From: JAGNKE01 sp964583335
GTDB lineage: Bacteria; Pseudomonadota; Alphaproteobacteria; Micavibrionales; Micavibrionaceae
Direction: 5' to 3'
Assembly (NCBI GenBank): GCA_964583335.1
Contig: CAZOVG010000004.1
Location: forward strand, 124,001 to 188,000
Length of the DNA stretch: 64,000 nucleotides
Shown here: positions 43,972-52,529 of the stretch, one piece after another
Position numbering within the stretch: the first letter of the stretch is position 1
Layout of the letters: each line of letters opens with the position of its first letter
Made by a program: the position numbers and the translations under genes
The notes under the pieces: model-generated
What the model was told of the DNA's origin: nothing
Database searches by the model: none
What the model saw: only the letters and a program-made list of their open reading frames with translations

Positions 43972-44184
43972 CTAATCATCATCCATCAGCATTGCCAGAG
44001 CCGCGTTGCGGTGGTTGGCGTTGACGCGCAGGAACAGCGTACGGGCGTGTTTGATGTCCTTGGGATTGCCGCTTTCGACGGCGGCCCGCATGGCGACTAC
44101 AGCCGGATTGTCGGCCGAGAGTATAAAGGATAGGGCATTGGCCAGTTTTCCCATGGTCTTAATGTCGATTTGGGTGTCTGACAT
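43972..44184 (-). CDS. Small unknown protein
   Basis: 70 residues, soluble, helical (MSDTQIDIKTMGKLANALSF, then DIKHARTLFLRVNANHRNAA). The start is supported by AAGGGAG 8 bases upstream. It is divergent from the RRM gene. No family recognised. Confidence 0.65.
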   Translation of the reverse strand: MSDTQIDIKTMGKLANALSFILSADNPAVVAMRAAVESGNPKDIKHARTLFLRVNANHRNAALAMLMDDD

Positions 44185-44265
44185 AATGCTTGCTCCCTTA
44201 GGCTTTGCAACGATTGCGTAGCTATGGTACTTCAGATACTTAGCCTTTGTCTATGGAGCCGCTTT

Positions 44266-44502
44266 ATGAAACTGATTGCCCTGAATCTGCCCCGCGATTT
44301 TAGCGAGCAACAACTGGTGGAGCTCTTTAAAGCTTATGGGAACATCAAGTCTTGTACGCTGGTGCTGGACGCCGCTACGGGTCAGTCCAAGGGCTTCGGG
44401 TTTGTGGAAATGGCGCTCGCCCATGAAGGGGAAGAGGCGATTAAGGCCCTGCACGGCAGCAAGGTCGGCAAAGAGAAAATCCGCGTCAAGCAGGCCGATT
44501 GA
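44266..44502 (+). CDS. RRM-type RNA-binding protein
   Basis: 78 residues forming one RNA recognition motif: RNP2-like LIALNL near the start and RNP1 KGFGFVEM (about 44-51). GGAG lies 7 bases before the ATG at 44266; the longer frame from 44224 adds an unrelated lead. Such small RRM proteins occur in cyanobacteria and many proteobacteria. It is close to greB (45 bases). Confidence 0.88.
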   Translation: MKLIALNLPRDFSEQQLVELFKAYGNIKSCTLVLDAATGQSKGFGFVEMALAHEGEEAIKALHGSKVGKEKIRVKQAD

Positions 44503-44547
44503 GTGAAAAGTGGATTTTTTACGCAACGCGCTTAAAACCAGAACATC

Positions 44548-45069
44548 ATGGCCCGGAAAACCAGCCCCGTAAATTCCGCAGGACCGGAAAAGAAGCATTA
44601 TATGACTCCCGCAGGGTATGCTGTGCTGGACAAGGAACTCCATCACTTGCTTTATACCGAGCGCCCCAAAATCGTCGAAATTGTGGCCTGGGCGGCGGGG
44701 AACGGCGACCGTTCGGAAAACGGCGATTATATCTACAACAAAAAACGGCTGCGCGAGATCGACCGCCGCGTGCGCTATCTGACCAAAAGACTGGAAAGCA
44801 CGATCGTCGTCGATCCGGCCAAGCAGCAGCATCTCGACCGTGTATTCTTTGGCGCTCATGTCACCTATATCAGAGAGGACGATAGCGAGGTCACGATCCG
44901 TCTGGTCGGGGAGGACGAGGCGGATTTTTCGCTCGGAAAGATTAACTGGCTGTCGCCGGTCGGCCGCGCCCTGATGAAAAAGCAGGTCGGCGATTCTGTG
45001 ACTGTGCGTACGGACGAAAAAACGGAGGAGATCGAAATTCTCTCCATATCCTATCCGCTTGAGGGTTGA
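44548..45069 (+). CDS. greB: Transcription elongation factor GreB
   Basis: 173 residues. The N-terminal coiled coil reaches into the RNA polymerase secondary channel and the acidic tip is present (NGDRSENGDYIY, about 52-63), followed by the FKBP-like C-terminal domain (INWLSPVGRALMKKQVGDSV). The GreB-type MTPAGYAVLDKELHHL at 19-34 separates it from GreA. It rescues stalled polymerase. Confidence 0.94.
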   Translation: MARKTSPVNSAGPEKKHYMTPAGYAVLDKELHHLLYTERPKIVEIVAWAAGNGDRSENGDYIYNKKRLREIDRRVRYLTKRLESTIVVDPAKQQHLDRVFFGAHVTYIREDDSEVTIRLVGEDEADFSLGKINWLSPVGRALMKKQVGDSVTVRTDEKTEEIEILSISYPLEG

Positions 45070-45097
45070 GCCTGATCATTCTGGGCGCTTTGCGACC

Positions 45098-46951
45098 CTA
45101 TTTTTCTTTTAAAAAGCCGTAGGACTGCATCTGCCAGAGCTTGGCGTAATGGCCGCCGGGCAGGGCGATCAGCTCTTCGTGCGTGCCGTCCTCGTTGATG
45201 CGGCCTTCCTCCATCACGATGATCCGGTCCATCTGGCGCAGGGTCGAGAGGCGGTGCGCGATGGCGATCACGGTCTTGCCCTTCATGATGGATTCGAGGG
45301 CGCTTTGGATGGCGTGCTCGCTTTCGCTGTCCAGCGCCGAGGTGGCTTCGTCCAGAATGAGGATAGGGGAGTTTTTGAGGATCGCGCGCGCGATGCCGAT
45401 CCTTTGCTTCTGGCCGCCGGAGAGCTTGACCCCGCGTTCGCCGACATGGGCGTCGAAACCCTTGCGGCCCTTATGGTCTTCGAGCCCCTGAATGAAATCG
45501 TAGGCATAAGCGCGGCGCGCTGCTTCGGCAGCCTCTTCATCGGTCGCGTCGAGCCGGCCGTAGCGGATGTTCTCCATGACGGAGCGGTGGAAGAGATAAC
45601 TGTCTTGCGTTACGACCGTAATTTGCCTTCGCAGGCTGTCCTGTGTCACTTTTGCAATATTCTGTCCGCTGATCAGAATTTCCCCACCCTCGACGTCGTA
45701 AGCGCGGACCAGGAGGCTGGTCACGGTCGATTTGCCCGCGCCGCTGCGCCCAACAAGCCCGACTTTCTGCCCGGCGGGTATTTCAAGGCTGAAGTCGCTC
45801 ATGAGCTTGCTTTCGCGTCCATAATGAAAATATACGCGCCGGAAGGCGATATCGGCCTTGTCGTCTTTCAGAACCAGCGGCTGTGCGTTCTCCTTGTCTT
45901 TGATCTCGTGGGGTTTAGACAGGGTATCGATGATGTCCTGAATTGTGCCCAGATGTTCGAAGACGGAGGACACCTCGAACATAATCCAGCCCGACTGGAA
46001 GGTGGCTTGCAGAGCCATCGGCAGGGCCATCGCCATGGCGGCTACGCCCACCTGTCCCTCCGTTTCGATCAGCCAGAAGCAAACAACGCCCGTCGCGATC
46101 AGCAAGAGCGTATTCAGAACGTCGATTGCCATGCTCATGCGCCAGATTGTCCCTGTGGTGGCGCGGAAGGTGTTGCTGTGGGTTTGCAGAAGGTCAACGA
46201 CGCGCGCGTCTTCATGCTCAAGATGCGCAAAATACTTTGTTGGCAGGAAGTTCGTGAGGCTGTCTACGACCTGTCCGGTCAGGTTGCTCATGCTGTCTGC
46301 GTGTGCCTTAGAGCGCATTTTGACCTTAGGAACGAAGTAGGCGAGTGTCAGCGCGTAGGCAATCAGCCATATCGCTAGGGGGATCGCCAGCCTTATGTCT
46401 ACGCTCGACATCAGCCAAATATTCGTGATGGTAAAAATTGACGCAAACCAGATTGATCCGATCGTGGCTTTCACAGCGTCCCGAATGCTTGGCGCCTGAA
46501 TCATTTTATTTGCGATGCGGCCTGCGAAATCATTTTGGAAGTAGGCAAGCGATTGACGAGCCGTGTACCAGTAAAGCTGGCGTCTTACGAGATTTCCGAA
46601 GTAGGGGGTGTAAACCAGATCGTACAACGCTTGCAAGAACGCGCCGCCGCCCTGCCTCAGGATCAAAAGCGCGATGCCGCCCAGGATCATGGCCGTGCCA
46701 TACTCAGCCTGCTTTACCAATTCGCCGACATACCAGAACATCAGGCTTACGCCTGCAGCGACGGCCATCTCCATGATCAGCAAAAGGAGGACCAATCCTT
46801 TTATCTGTTTCACAAAGAGCCAAATAAACGGCCAGAGCTTAGTCGGAAGAGCATCAATTCCTTCCGGTGGTAGGCTGCTGATATCTAAGCGGAACCGCCG
46901 ATCCCAGCTTTGCAGGGTGCTTTTGTAAGTCTCGAGTAAATTAAGCATCAT
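45098..46951 (-). CDS. ABC exporter, fused permease-ATPase (MsbA-like)
   Basis: 617 residues. Six predicted helices (about 30-340) form a type I exporter membrane domain, followed by an ATPase domain with Walker A GRSGAGKST, signature LSGGQKQR, Walker B ILILDEATSALD and H-loop IAHRLSTL. Alphaproteobacteria have several paralogs of this kind; lipids, drugs and peptides are all possible cargo. It is a single gene and convergent with greB. Confidence 0.93.
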   Translation of the reverse strand: MMLNLLETYKSTLQSWDRRFRLDISSLPPEGIDALPTKLWPFIWLFVKQIKGLVLLLLIMEMAVAAGVSLMFWYVGELVKQAEYGTAMILGGIALLILRQGGGAFLQALYDLVYTPYFGNLVRRQLYWYTARQSLAYFQNDFAGRIANKMIQAPSIRDAVKATIGSIWFASIFTITNIWLMSSVDIRLAIPLAIWLIAYALTLAYFVPKVKMRSKAHADSMSNLTGQVVDSLTNFLPTKYFAHLEHEDARVVDLLQTHSNTFRATTGTIWRMSMAIDVLNTLLLIATGVVCFWLIETEGQVGVAAMAMALPMALQATFQSGWIMFEVSSVFEHLGTIQDIIDTLSKPHEIKDKENAQPLVLKDDKADIAFRRVYFHYGRESKLMSDFSLEIPAGQKVGLVGRSGAGKSTVTSLLVRAYDVEGGEILISGQNIAKVTQDSLRRQITVVTQDSYLFHRSVMENIRYGRLDATDEEAAEAARRAYAYDFIQGLEDHKGRKGFDAHVGERGVKLSGGQKQRIGIARAILKNSPILILDEATSALDSESEHAIQSALESIMKGKTVIAIAHRLSTLRQMDRIIVMEEGRINEDGTHEELIALPGGHYAKLWQMQSYGFLKEK

Positions 46952-47044
46952 ATTTGCCTTGAAGGTTTACCTTTCAATAGGCCAACATGCCCGGTAATAC
47001 GAGGATAAAATCTAGTCGCATAGGGTAAGCGGCACCCAGACTTA

Positions 47045-48586
47045 TCAGCTTTCGTCAGATTCATACAATTTTTTCAAGAAGTTCTCGGCTTCCCTTCGAA
47101 TGCTTGTGCGCTTTTCTTCAGGCATTTTGTTCAGAGTGCTATAGGCGACGCCTAGCCGCGGGTTTTTTCTTAAACGAGCTTCGTTTTCGATCATAAAGTT
47201 CCAATAAAGGTAGTTGAACGGGCACGCTTTTGGACCGCTTTTGACTTTGACATCGTAAGCACAGTTCTTGCAGTAATCAGACATTTTGTTGATGTAGCTG
47301 CCACCTGCTGCGTAAGGCTTGCTACCCAGATACCCGTTGTCCGCGAACAGGATCATGCCTGAAACATTCGGCAGCTCGACCCATTCATATGCATCTGCAT
47401 ACACAACAAGATACCATTCATTTACTTGTTTGGGGTCTAGACCCGCCAGCAGAGCAAAATTTCCTAAAACCATGAGGCGCTGGATGTGGTGCGCGTATGC
47501 GTTGGCCTTGGTCTCGCCGATGCATTGTTTCAGGCAGTTCAGGTCCGTTTCACCGGACCAGTAAAACCATGGCAGGGCACGTGTTGCGTTAAGGGCGTTC
47601 TGGTCTGCGTATCCGGGCATCTGGAGCCAGTATATGCCGCGGACATACTCACGCCACCCGATAATCTGACGGATAAACCCCTCGGCGGCATTCAGGGGTA
47701 CGGAGCCTTCCCGGTAGGCCTGTTCCGCCGCGCGCACGACTTCGAGGGGGTTCAGCAGCCCGCAATTCAGATAAAAGCTTATGTGCGCATGGTACATCCA
47801 GGGCTGCCCTTGAAGCATCGCGTCCTGAAAGTCGCCGAAGTAAGGCAGCCGTTCACGAATGAAGTTTTCCAGTACTTGGAGCGCCTCTTCGCGTTTTACC
47901 GCAAAATAGAACGGTTCAAGGTCGCCGAAATGCCCTGAAAAGCGCGCGGCTACCAACTCCATAACCTCCCGGGTGATCGCGTCAGGCTCCGTCACATGAG
48001 GCTTCGGAATGAAGAGTCCTCCAGAGTGAGGTTTTCTGTTTTGGGAGTCGTAGTTCCAGCGGCCTCCTTCAGGCAGATCGCCGTCCATAAGAAGACCATG
48101 CTTCCGGCGCATTTCGCGGTAGAAAAACTCCATCCTCAGGGCCTTGCGACCGTTAGCCCAACGTTTGAACTCCTCGATAGAGCAGAGAAATCGGGTATCG
48201 CTTCTGATTTCTACGGGCAGCCCTAAGGCCGTATCCCATGTTTTCATGGCCTCAAGAACCCTGTATTCTCCGGGCTCTGTGACGACGATACAATCGGGAC
48301 GCACGATTTCTGCCGCGCGGCGAACTTCCCCCGTAAAAGACCCCGTGTTGTCGCTGTCATCGAGCCTAACGTAGCTGACGGCTATTCCTTGCTTTTCAAG
48401 CTCACTGGCAAAGTGACGCATGGCGGCGAAGAGGAAGGCGATCTTTTTTTTATGGTGTTTGACGTAGGTTGCTTCTTCCATGACCTCGCACATCAGAACC
48501 ACGTCGTTTTCGCGGTCGATATCCGAGAGCGAGGAGATTTCACGGCTGAGTTGGTCGCCGAGAATAAGTCTGAGTGTCTTTTTCAT
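47045..48586 (-). CDS. phrB: Iron-sulfur bacterial cryptochrome/(6-4) photolyase
   Basis: 513 residues of the FeS-BCP/PhrB family, which repairs (6-4) photoproducts with FAD and light and carries a 4Fe-4S cluster. The cluster cysteines are the C of CIGETKAN and C-x2-C-x12-C (CKNCAYDV...GPKAC), exactly the spacing C438/C441/C454 known from Agrobacterium PhrB. The N-terminal Rossmann-like antenna domain starts with LRLILGDQLS. It is divergent from the iron importer, sharing a 253-base spacer. Confidence 0.94.
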   Translation of the reverse strand: MKKTLRLILGDQLSREISSLSDIDRENDVVLMCEVMEEATYVKHHKKKIAFLFAAMRHFASELEKQGIAVSYVRLDDSDNTGSFTGEVRRAAEIVRPDCIVVTEPGEYRVLEAMKTWDTALGLPVEIRSDTRFLCSIEEFKRWANGRKALRMEFFYREMRRKHGLLMDGDLPEGGRWNYDSQNRKPHSGGLFIPKPHVTEPDAITREVMELVAARFSGHFGDLEPFYFAVKREEALQVLENFIRERLPYFGDFQDAMLQGQPWMYHAHISFYLNCGLLNPLEVVRAAEQAYREGSVPLNAAEGFIRQIIGWREYVRGIYWLQMPGYADQNALNATRALPWFYWSGETDLNCLKQCIGETKANAYAHHIQRLMVLGNFALLAGLDPKQVNEWYLVVYADAYEWVELPNVSGMILFADNGYLGSKPYAAGGSYINKMSDYCKNCAYDVKVKSGPKACPFNYLYWNFMIENEARLRKNPRLGVAYSTLNKMPEEKRTSIRREAENFLKKLYESDES

Positions 48587-48765
48587 TCAACAGAAGCTTG
48601 TTGTCGCAAGGTTTTCGCATGATAGCGGCGCCGTTATAAGAATTACAACAGGCTTGGAATTAAAAGGCTAAAGCTTTGATATGTTATGGAAATAATCTTC
48701 GGTGTCAGCCCTTAATCCTGTTACCTTGCGTTCAAGCGGATGCGAGTTTTAATTTTTATAAGGCG

Positions 48766-48793
48766 TTGACGAGCGTATATGAGAATGATTATC
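48766..48793 (+). promoter_or_regulatory. Promoter of the iron importer operon
   Basis: TTGACG (48766-48771), a 16-base spacer and ATTATC (48788-48793) lie about 45 bases before the ATG at 48840. The -10 box is weak but lies inside the Fur-like palindrome, consistent with repression. Confidence 0.4.
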
Positions 48794-48797
48794 ATTC
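48783..48797. promoter_or_regulatory. Fur box-like palindrome
   Basis: GAATGAT-T-ATCATTC is a perfect 7-1-7 inverted repeat and agrees well with the Fur consensus GATAATGATAATCATTATC in the overlapping 19 bases. It overlaps the likely -10 box of the fbp operon, so iron repression is expected. Confidence 0.75.
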
Positions 48798-48839
48798 ATT
48801 TCTTGTTTTTCCCTTACTTCATGAGATTGAGACGCAGCT

Positions 48840-49823
48840 ATGAGCGCTTTTCGTTGTTATTTTGTCCTTTTTCTTAGCATTGTGTGTTTTTTGCCCAGTC
48901 TGGCCTATGCGGAAGGCAGCCTTACCCTTTATTCGGGGCGCGGAGAAAGCCTCGTCGCGCCGCTTATCAGCCAGTTCGAGCAAGAAACAGGTATAAAAGT
49001 TAATGTGCGCTACGCCGATACGGCCGCTTTGGCAATCCTCATCGCCGAGGAGGGGGGAAAAAGCCCCGCGGATATTTTCTGGGCGCAGGATGCCGGCGCG
49101 CTCGGTGAGATAGCCAAGCATGGTTTGTTTGATGTTGTGCCGGAAGGCACCAGAGCGCCTATTCCCGAAATATACAAGAATGGCTCAGGCTACTGGGTCG
49201 GAACAAGCGCGCGCACACGCACGCTTGCCTATTCACCGGAACGCGTCCCGCAGAACTCTCAGCCGGGGAGCATTTTTGACCTTGTTGGTGATCAGTATAA
49301 AAATAAGCTTGGTATCGCACCTGCAAATGGCTCTTTCCAAGCTTTCTTAACCGGCATGCGTAAACTTTACGGCGAAGATAAAACCCGGAAATGGCTTCAC
49401 GATCTTAAGCAGAATGGCGTGAAAGCATATGCCAATAATACTGCTCTTTTACAGGCCATAGCCGACGGGCAGATTGACTTCGCATTGGTTAATAATTATT
49501 ACCTGCCGCGCGCGCTGCAAAGCGATCCTGATTTTCCGGTCGCCCAGACGCATTTTGCCGATGGCGATGCGGGAAACATGATCAATGTCGCCGGGGTTGG
49601 CATTCTAAAAAGCTCACAGAACAAGAAGGCTGCAGAGCGCTTTATCACTTTTCTACTTTCTCCCAAGGCTCAAACCTATTTCGCTGAGACCATATATGAA
49701 TACGCGGTTGTTGGTGAAGCTCCGGATGTCACTATTCAATCCCGTGCACCCTCTATCGGGGCCGATGATCTTGTGAATCATGAAGCGACGCTTGATATGC
49801 TGCGTGAGGTTGGCTTTCTGTGA
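48840..49823 (+). CDS. fbpA: Ferric iron ABC transporter, periplasmic binding protein
   Basis: 327 residues with a signal peptide (MSAFRCYFVLFLSIVCFLPSLAYA). The pattern LTLYSGRGESLVAPLISQFE at the mature start, the ADIFWAQDAGALG segment and GVGILKSSQNKKAAERFITF toward the end are typical of FbpA/FutA-type Fe3+ binding proteins. It heads a three-gene operon and lies behind a Fur box. The stop overlaps the permease start (GTGA). Confidence 0.92.
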   Translation: MSAFRCYFVLFLSIVCFLPSLAYAEGSLTLYSGRGESLVAPLISQFEQETGIKVNVRYADTAALAILIAEEGGKSPADIFWAQDAGALGEIAKHGLFDVVPEGTRAPIPEIYKNGSGYWVGTSARTRTLAYSPERVPQNSQPGSIFDLVGDQYKNKLGIAPANGSFQAFLTGMRKLYGEDKTRKWLHDLKQNGVKAYANNTALLQAIADGQIDFALVNNYYLPRALQSDPDFPVAQTHFADGDAGNMINVAGVGILKSSQNKKAAERFITFLLSPKAQTYFAETIYEYAVVGEAPDVTIQSRAPSIGADDLVNHEATLDMLREVGFL

Positions 49824-51433
49824 GTAGTTATTCACTCGCGTTTTTGCGACGCCCTGCGCGTCTTCCGGCGCCTTGGTTCTTGCTATTGCCCGCGTTTTTT
49901 ACAGCTCTGATAATCTGTCTTCCTTTATTTTATTTGTTCTTACGTGCTCTGCAAGCACAGCCAGATGTGATTATTGAAATGCTTGTGCGCCCGCGCACCC
50001 TGCTTCTCTTTGCGAATACATTGGGTCTGACAGGGGGTGTGTTACTAGCCACGACGCTTATCGCTCTGCCTCTGGCATGGATTACGGCTCGCGGCAATAT
50101 ACCCTGCAAAAACGTTATCACGGTTATGGGCGCTCTGCCGCTTGCCATTCCTGGTTATGTGATGGCGTATGCACTTATCGGGATTGGAGGGCATTACGGG
50201 ATAGGAACACGTATGCTTGGTTTTAACGTGCCGAGACCTGAAGGTTATTGGGGGGCTCTGCTTGCCCTTTCGCTCTATACCTATCCGTATCTCTTTCTTA
50301 ATCTGCGCACAGCATTTTCCGAGCTTGATCCAAGGCATGAAAATACCGCCCGCAGTCTTGGCTTGAGCGAGTTCAAGGTTTTTACACGCGTGACTTTGCC
50401 GCATCTTCGTCCGGCGCTGCTTTCCGGATGGTTGGTGATTGCTCTTTATGTTTTGGGCGATTTTGGAACAGTGGCTTTGATGCGGTATGACGTTTTAAGT
50501 TACGCGCTTTATACCCAATATATCGGCGCTTTTGACCGGACCTATACGGCTTGGCTGGGCCTTATGCTGTTAGCGCTGGCGGTGTGCTTCATCGTTTCCG
50601 AGCATTATGCCCTGGGCAGACGTGAGAAGGCGCCGCCTGCATTGGGCGCAAAGCCCCCATCACGCGCATGCCCTCTGCATCCTGTTGTTTTTGTGTTTAG
50701 TGTTATATTTATAGGAATTCTTTTTTTCTCCGCGCTTGGTTTGCCGATCCTTAGCCTTGCTTATTGGCTAGCGCAAGTTCCGAGCGGGTTTGACTACGAA
50801 GGTCTCTTTTATTCGCTTATTCGTTCCCTTGGGGCGGCGGTTCCGGCGGCGGTAATTTGTCTTTGCATGACTTTGCCCGTTATGCTTTTACGTATACGTT
50901 ATGAGAGCCCTTTCTCGAAATTAACAGAGCGGGTACTGTATCTAGGTTATGCGGTTCCGCCTCTTGCACTCGCGCTGGCTTTCGTTTTTTTCTCGCTTAA
51001 CGTGATTCCTGGCTTATATCAAAGTCTATGGGTTTTGCTCCTCGCTTATGGGGTCGGCTTTGCCGCCCTAGCTTCCGGACCTCTGCGTACCGCTATTTTG
51101 CAGGCTAGCTCTCGTCACGAGGAGGCGGCAAGGACGCTTGGCAAGACGCCCAGACAGGCATTTATCAGCGTTACACTTCCGGCTTTGCGTCGTGGTGCTG
51201 TAACGTCATTAATTCTGGTATTTTTGGTCGTTATGAAGGAGTTGCCGATTACTTTTTTACTGGCGCCAACCGGTTACTCGACTTTGGCGTTGGGTATGTT
51301 TGGTCATACAAATGAGGGGCTTTTGGCCCAGGCGGCACCTTACGCTTGCGCAATTTTATTGTTTTCAGGCCTTTCAGTGGTTATTTTGCTGCGTAGCTTA
51401 CGGGTTACTGTGCGTACAAACGGAAAAATTTAG
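49820..51433 (+). CDS. fbpB: Ferric iron ABC transporter, fused permease
   Basis: 537 residues containing two copies of the MetI-like permease domain with about twelve helices. EAA-type coupling motifs occur in both halves (TARSLGLSEFKVFTRVTLPH and AARTLGKTPRQAFISVTLPA). The GTG start at 49820 overlaps the fbpA stop by 4 bases. The ATPase start follows directly after the stop. Confidence 0.93.
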   Translation: MSSYSLAFLRRPARLPAPWFLLLPAFFTALIICLPLFYLFLRALQAQPDVIIEMLVRPRTLLLFANTLGLTGGVLLATTLIALPLAWITARGNIPCKNVITVMGALPLAIPGYVMAYALIGIGGHYGIGTRMLGFNVPRPEGYWGALLALSLYTYPYLFLNLRTAFSELDPRHENTARSLGLSEFKVFTRVTLPHLRPALLSGWLVIALYVLGDFGTVALMRYDVLSYALYTQYIGAFDRTYTAWLGLMLLALAVCFIVSEHYALGRREKAPPALGAKPPSRACPLHPVVFVFSVIFIGILFFSALGLPILSLAYWLAQVPSGFDYEGLFYSLIRSLGAAVPAAVICLCMTLPVMLLRIRYESPFSKLTERVLYLGYAVPPLALALAFVFFSLNVIPGLYQSLWVLLLAYGVGFAALASGPLRTAILQASSRHEEAARTLGKTPRQAFISVTLPALRRGAVTSLILVFLVVMKELPITFLLAPTGYSTLALGMFGHTNEGLLAQAAPYACAILLFSGLSVVILLRSLRVTVRTNGKI

Positions 51434-52474
51434 ATGGACTGCCGGGATTCGTACCTTAAAACCGATGCGCTTGCCAAAACTTTCTCGGATGGCGCGCTTG
51501 CGGCTGTGCGGGGTATATCGCTTGATATTCGGCGCAGTGAGATTTTTTGCCTGCTTGGGCCTAGCGGTTGTGGGAAAACAACAACTTTGCGGCTATTAGC
51601 AGGTTTTGAAAAGCCTGATGCAGGGAAAATTTTCCTTGAAGGTAAGGATATTACTAGCTCGCCCCCTGAAGCTCGCAATATCGGTATCGTTTTTCAGGAC
51701 TACGCACTTTTCCCCCATTTTAACGTGCTCGAAAATATTGCCTTTGCGCTCTGGGCTCACCCTCGCAAAGCCCGCAAGGCTATGGCAAAAGATTTTCTGG
51801 AAATGGTCGGACTTTCAGATTTCGCTAAGCATATGCCGCATGAAATTTCAGGTGGTCAGCAACAGCGCGCAGCCCTTGCGCGCGCTTTGGCCGCTGAGCC
51901 TAAAATTCTCTTGTTGGATGAGCCTTTTTCGGGTCTTGATACGCGCTTGCGCCAAAGCTTGCGAGAAGAAACGCGCCATTTACTGCGTAGACGCGGCACG
52001 ACTTGCATTCTTGTGACTCATGATCAGGAGGAAGCCATGAGCTTTGCCGATCGAATAGCTTTAATGAATAACGGCCGTATTGAACAAACAGGTGCGCCGG
52101 AAGAAGTATATGCCGCGCCTTCCAACCCTTTTGTTGCGCAATTTCTTGGACGAACCAACCTTATCGAAGGTTTGGCCAACGGTCTTAAGGCGGATACACC
52201 TATCGGCATTATTCCTATTGATAAGAGCACGTCTGGCCGGGTTTTGCTCTCGCTACGCCCTGAGCATATCGTGCTTGAGCCCGCCAATAGCAGCCAGCAG
52301 GCTGGCATCCTTGTTCGCCGTGAGTTCAAGGGACATGACATGACACATTGGGTTAAGTTCGGGGATACGGATATTCAGGTCGATACGGATTTCACATGTA
52401 AATTCGATGCCGGGACGCCTGTTCTGTTGCGGATCCGTAAAGCCGCCACGGTTTTAAGCAGATCCGAGATTTGA
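51434..52474 (+). CDS. fbpC: Ferric iron ABC transporter, ATP-binding protein
   Basis: 346 residues with Walker A GPSGCGKTT, signature ISGGQQQR, Walker B ILLLDEPFSGLD and a C-terminal TOBE-like regulatory domain (about 250-346). It drives the FbpB permease. The ATG is directly adjacent to the fbpB stop, so translation is coupled. Confidence 0.94.
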   Translation: MDCRDSYLKTDALAKTFSDGALAAVRGISLDIRRSEIFCLLGPSGCGKTTTLRLLAGFEKPDAGKIFLEGKDITSSPPEARNIGIVFQDYALFPHFNVLENIAFALWAHPRKARKAMAKDFLEMVGLSDFAKHMPHEISGGQQQRAALARALAAEPKILLLDEPFSGLDTRLRQSLREETRHLLRRRGTTCILVTHDQEEAMSFADRIALMNNGRIEQTGAPEEVYAAPSNPFVAQFLGRTNLIEGLANGLKADTPIGIIPIDKSTSGRVLLSLRPEHIVLEPANSSQQAGILVRREFKGHDMTHWVKFGDTDIQVDTDFTCKFDAGTPVLLRIRKAATVLSRSEI

Positions 52475-52514
52475 GGACACCTTTTGTGAGTCGCGTTGAT
52501 TAATTTTCCCTAGT

Positions 52515-52529
52515 AGGAGCTTCCTTATA
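52515..52529 (+). promoter_or_regulatory. Ribosome site and AUA start codon
   Basis: AGGAG (52515-52519) is 7 bases before ATA (52527-52529). No ATG, GTG or TTG lies in this frame between the upstream stop (52497-52499) and the codon, and the nucleotide-binding motif starts 8 codons later, so initiation at AUA is the simplest reading. Confidence 0.55.

Noticed and set aside
45149..46378. Open frame of 409 codons opposite the ABC exporter
   Set aside because: Antisense to a gene with all ABC motifs; no start signal or family resemblance.
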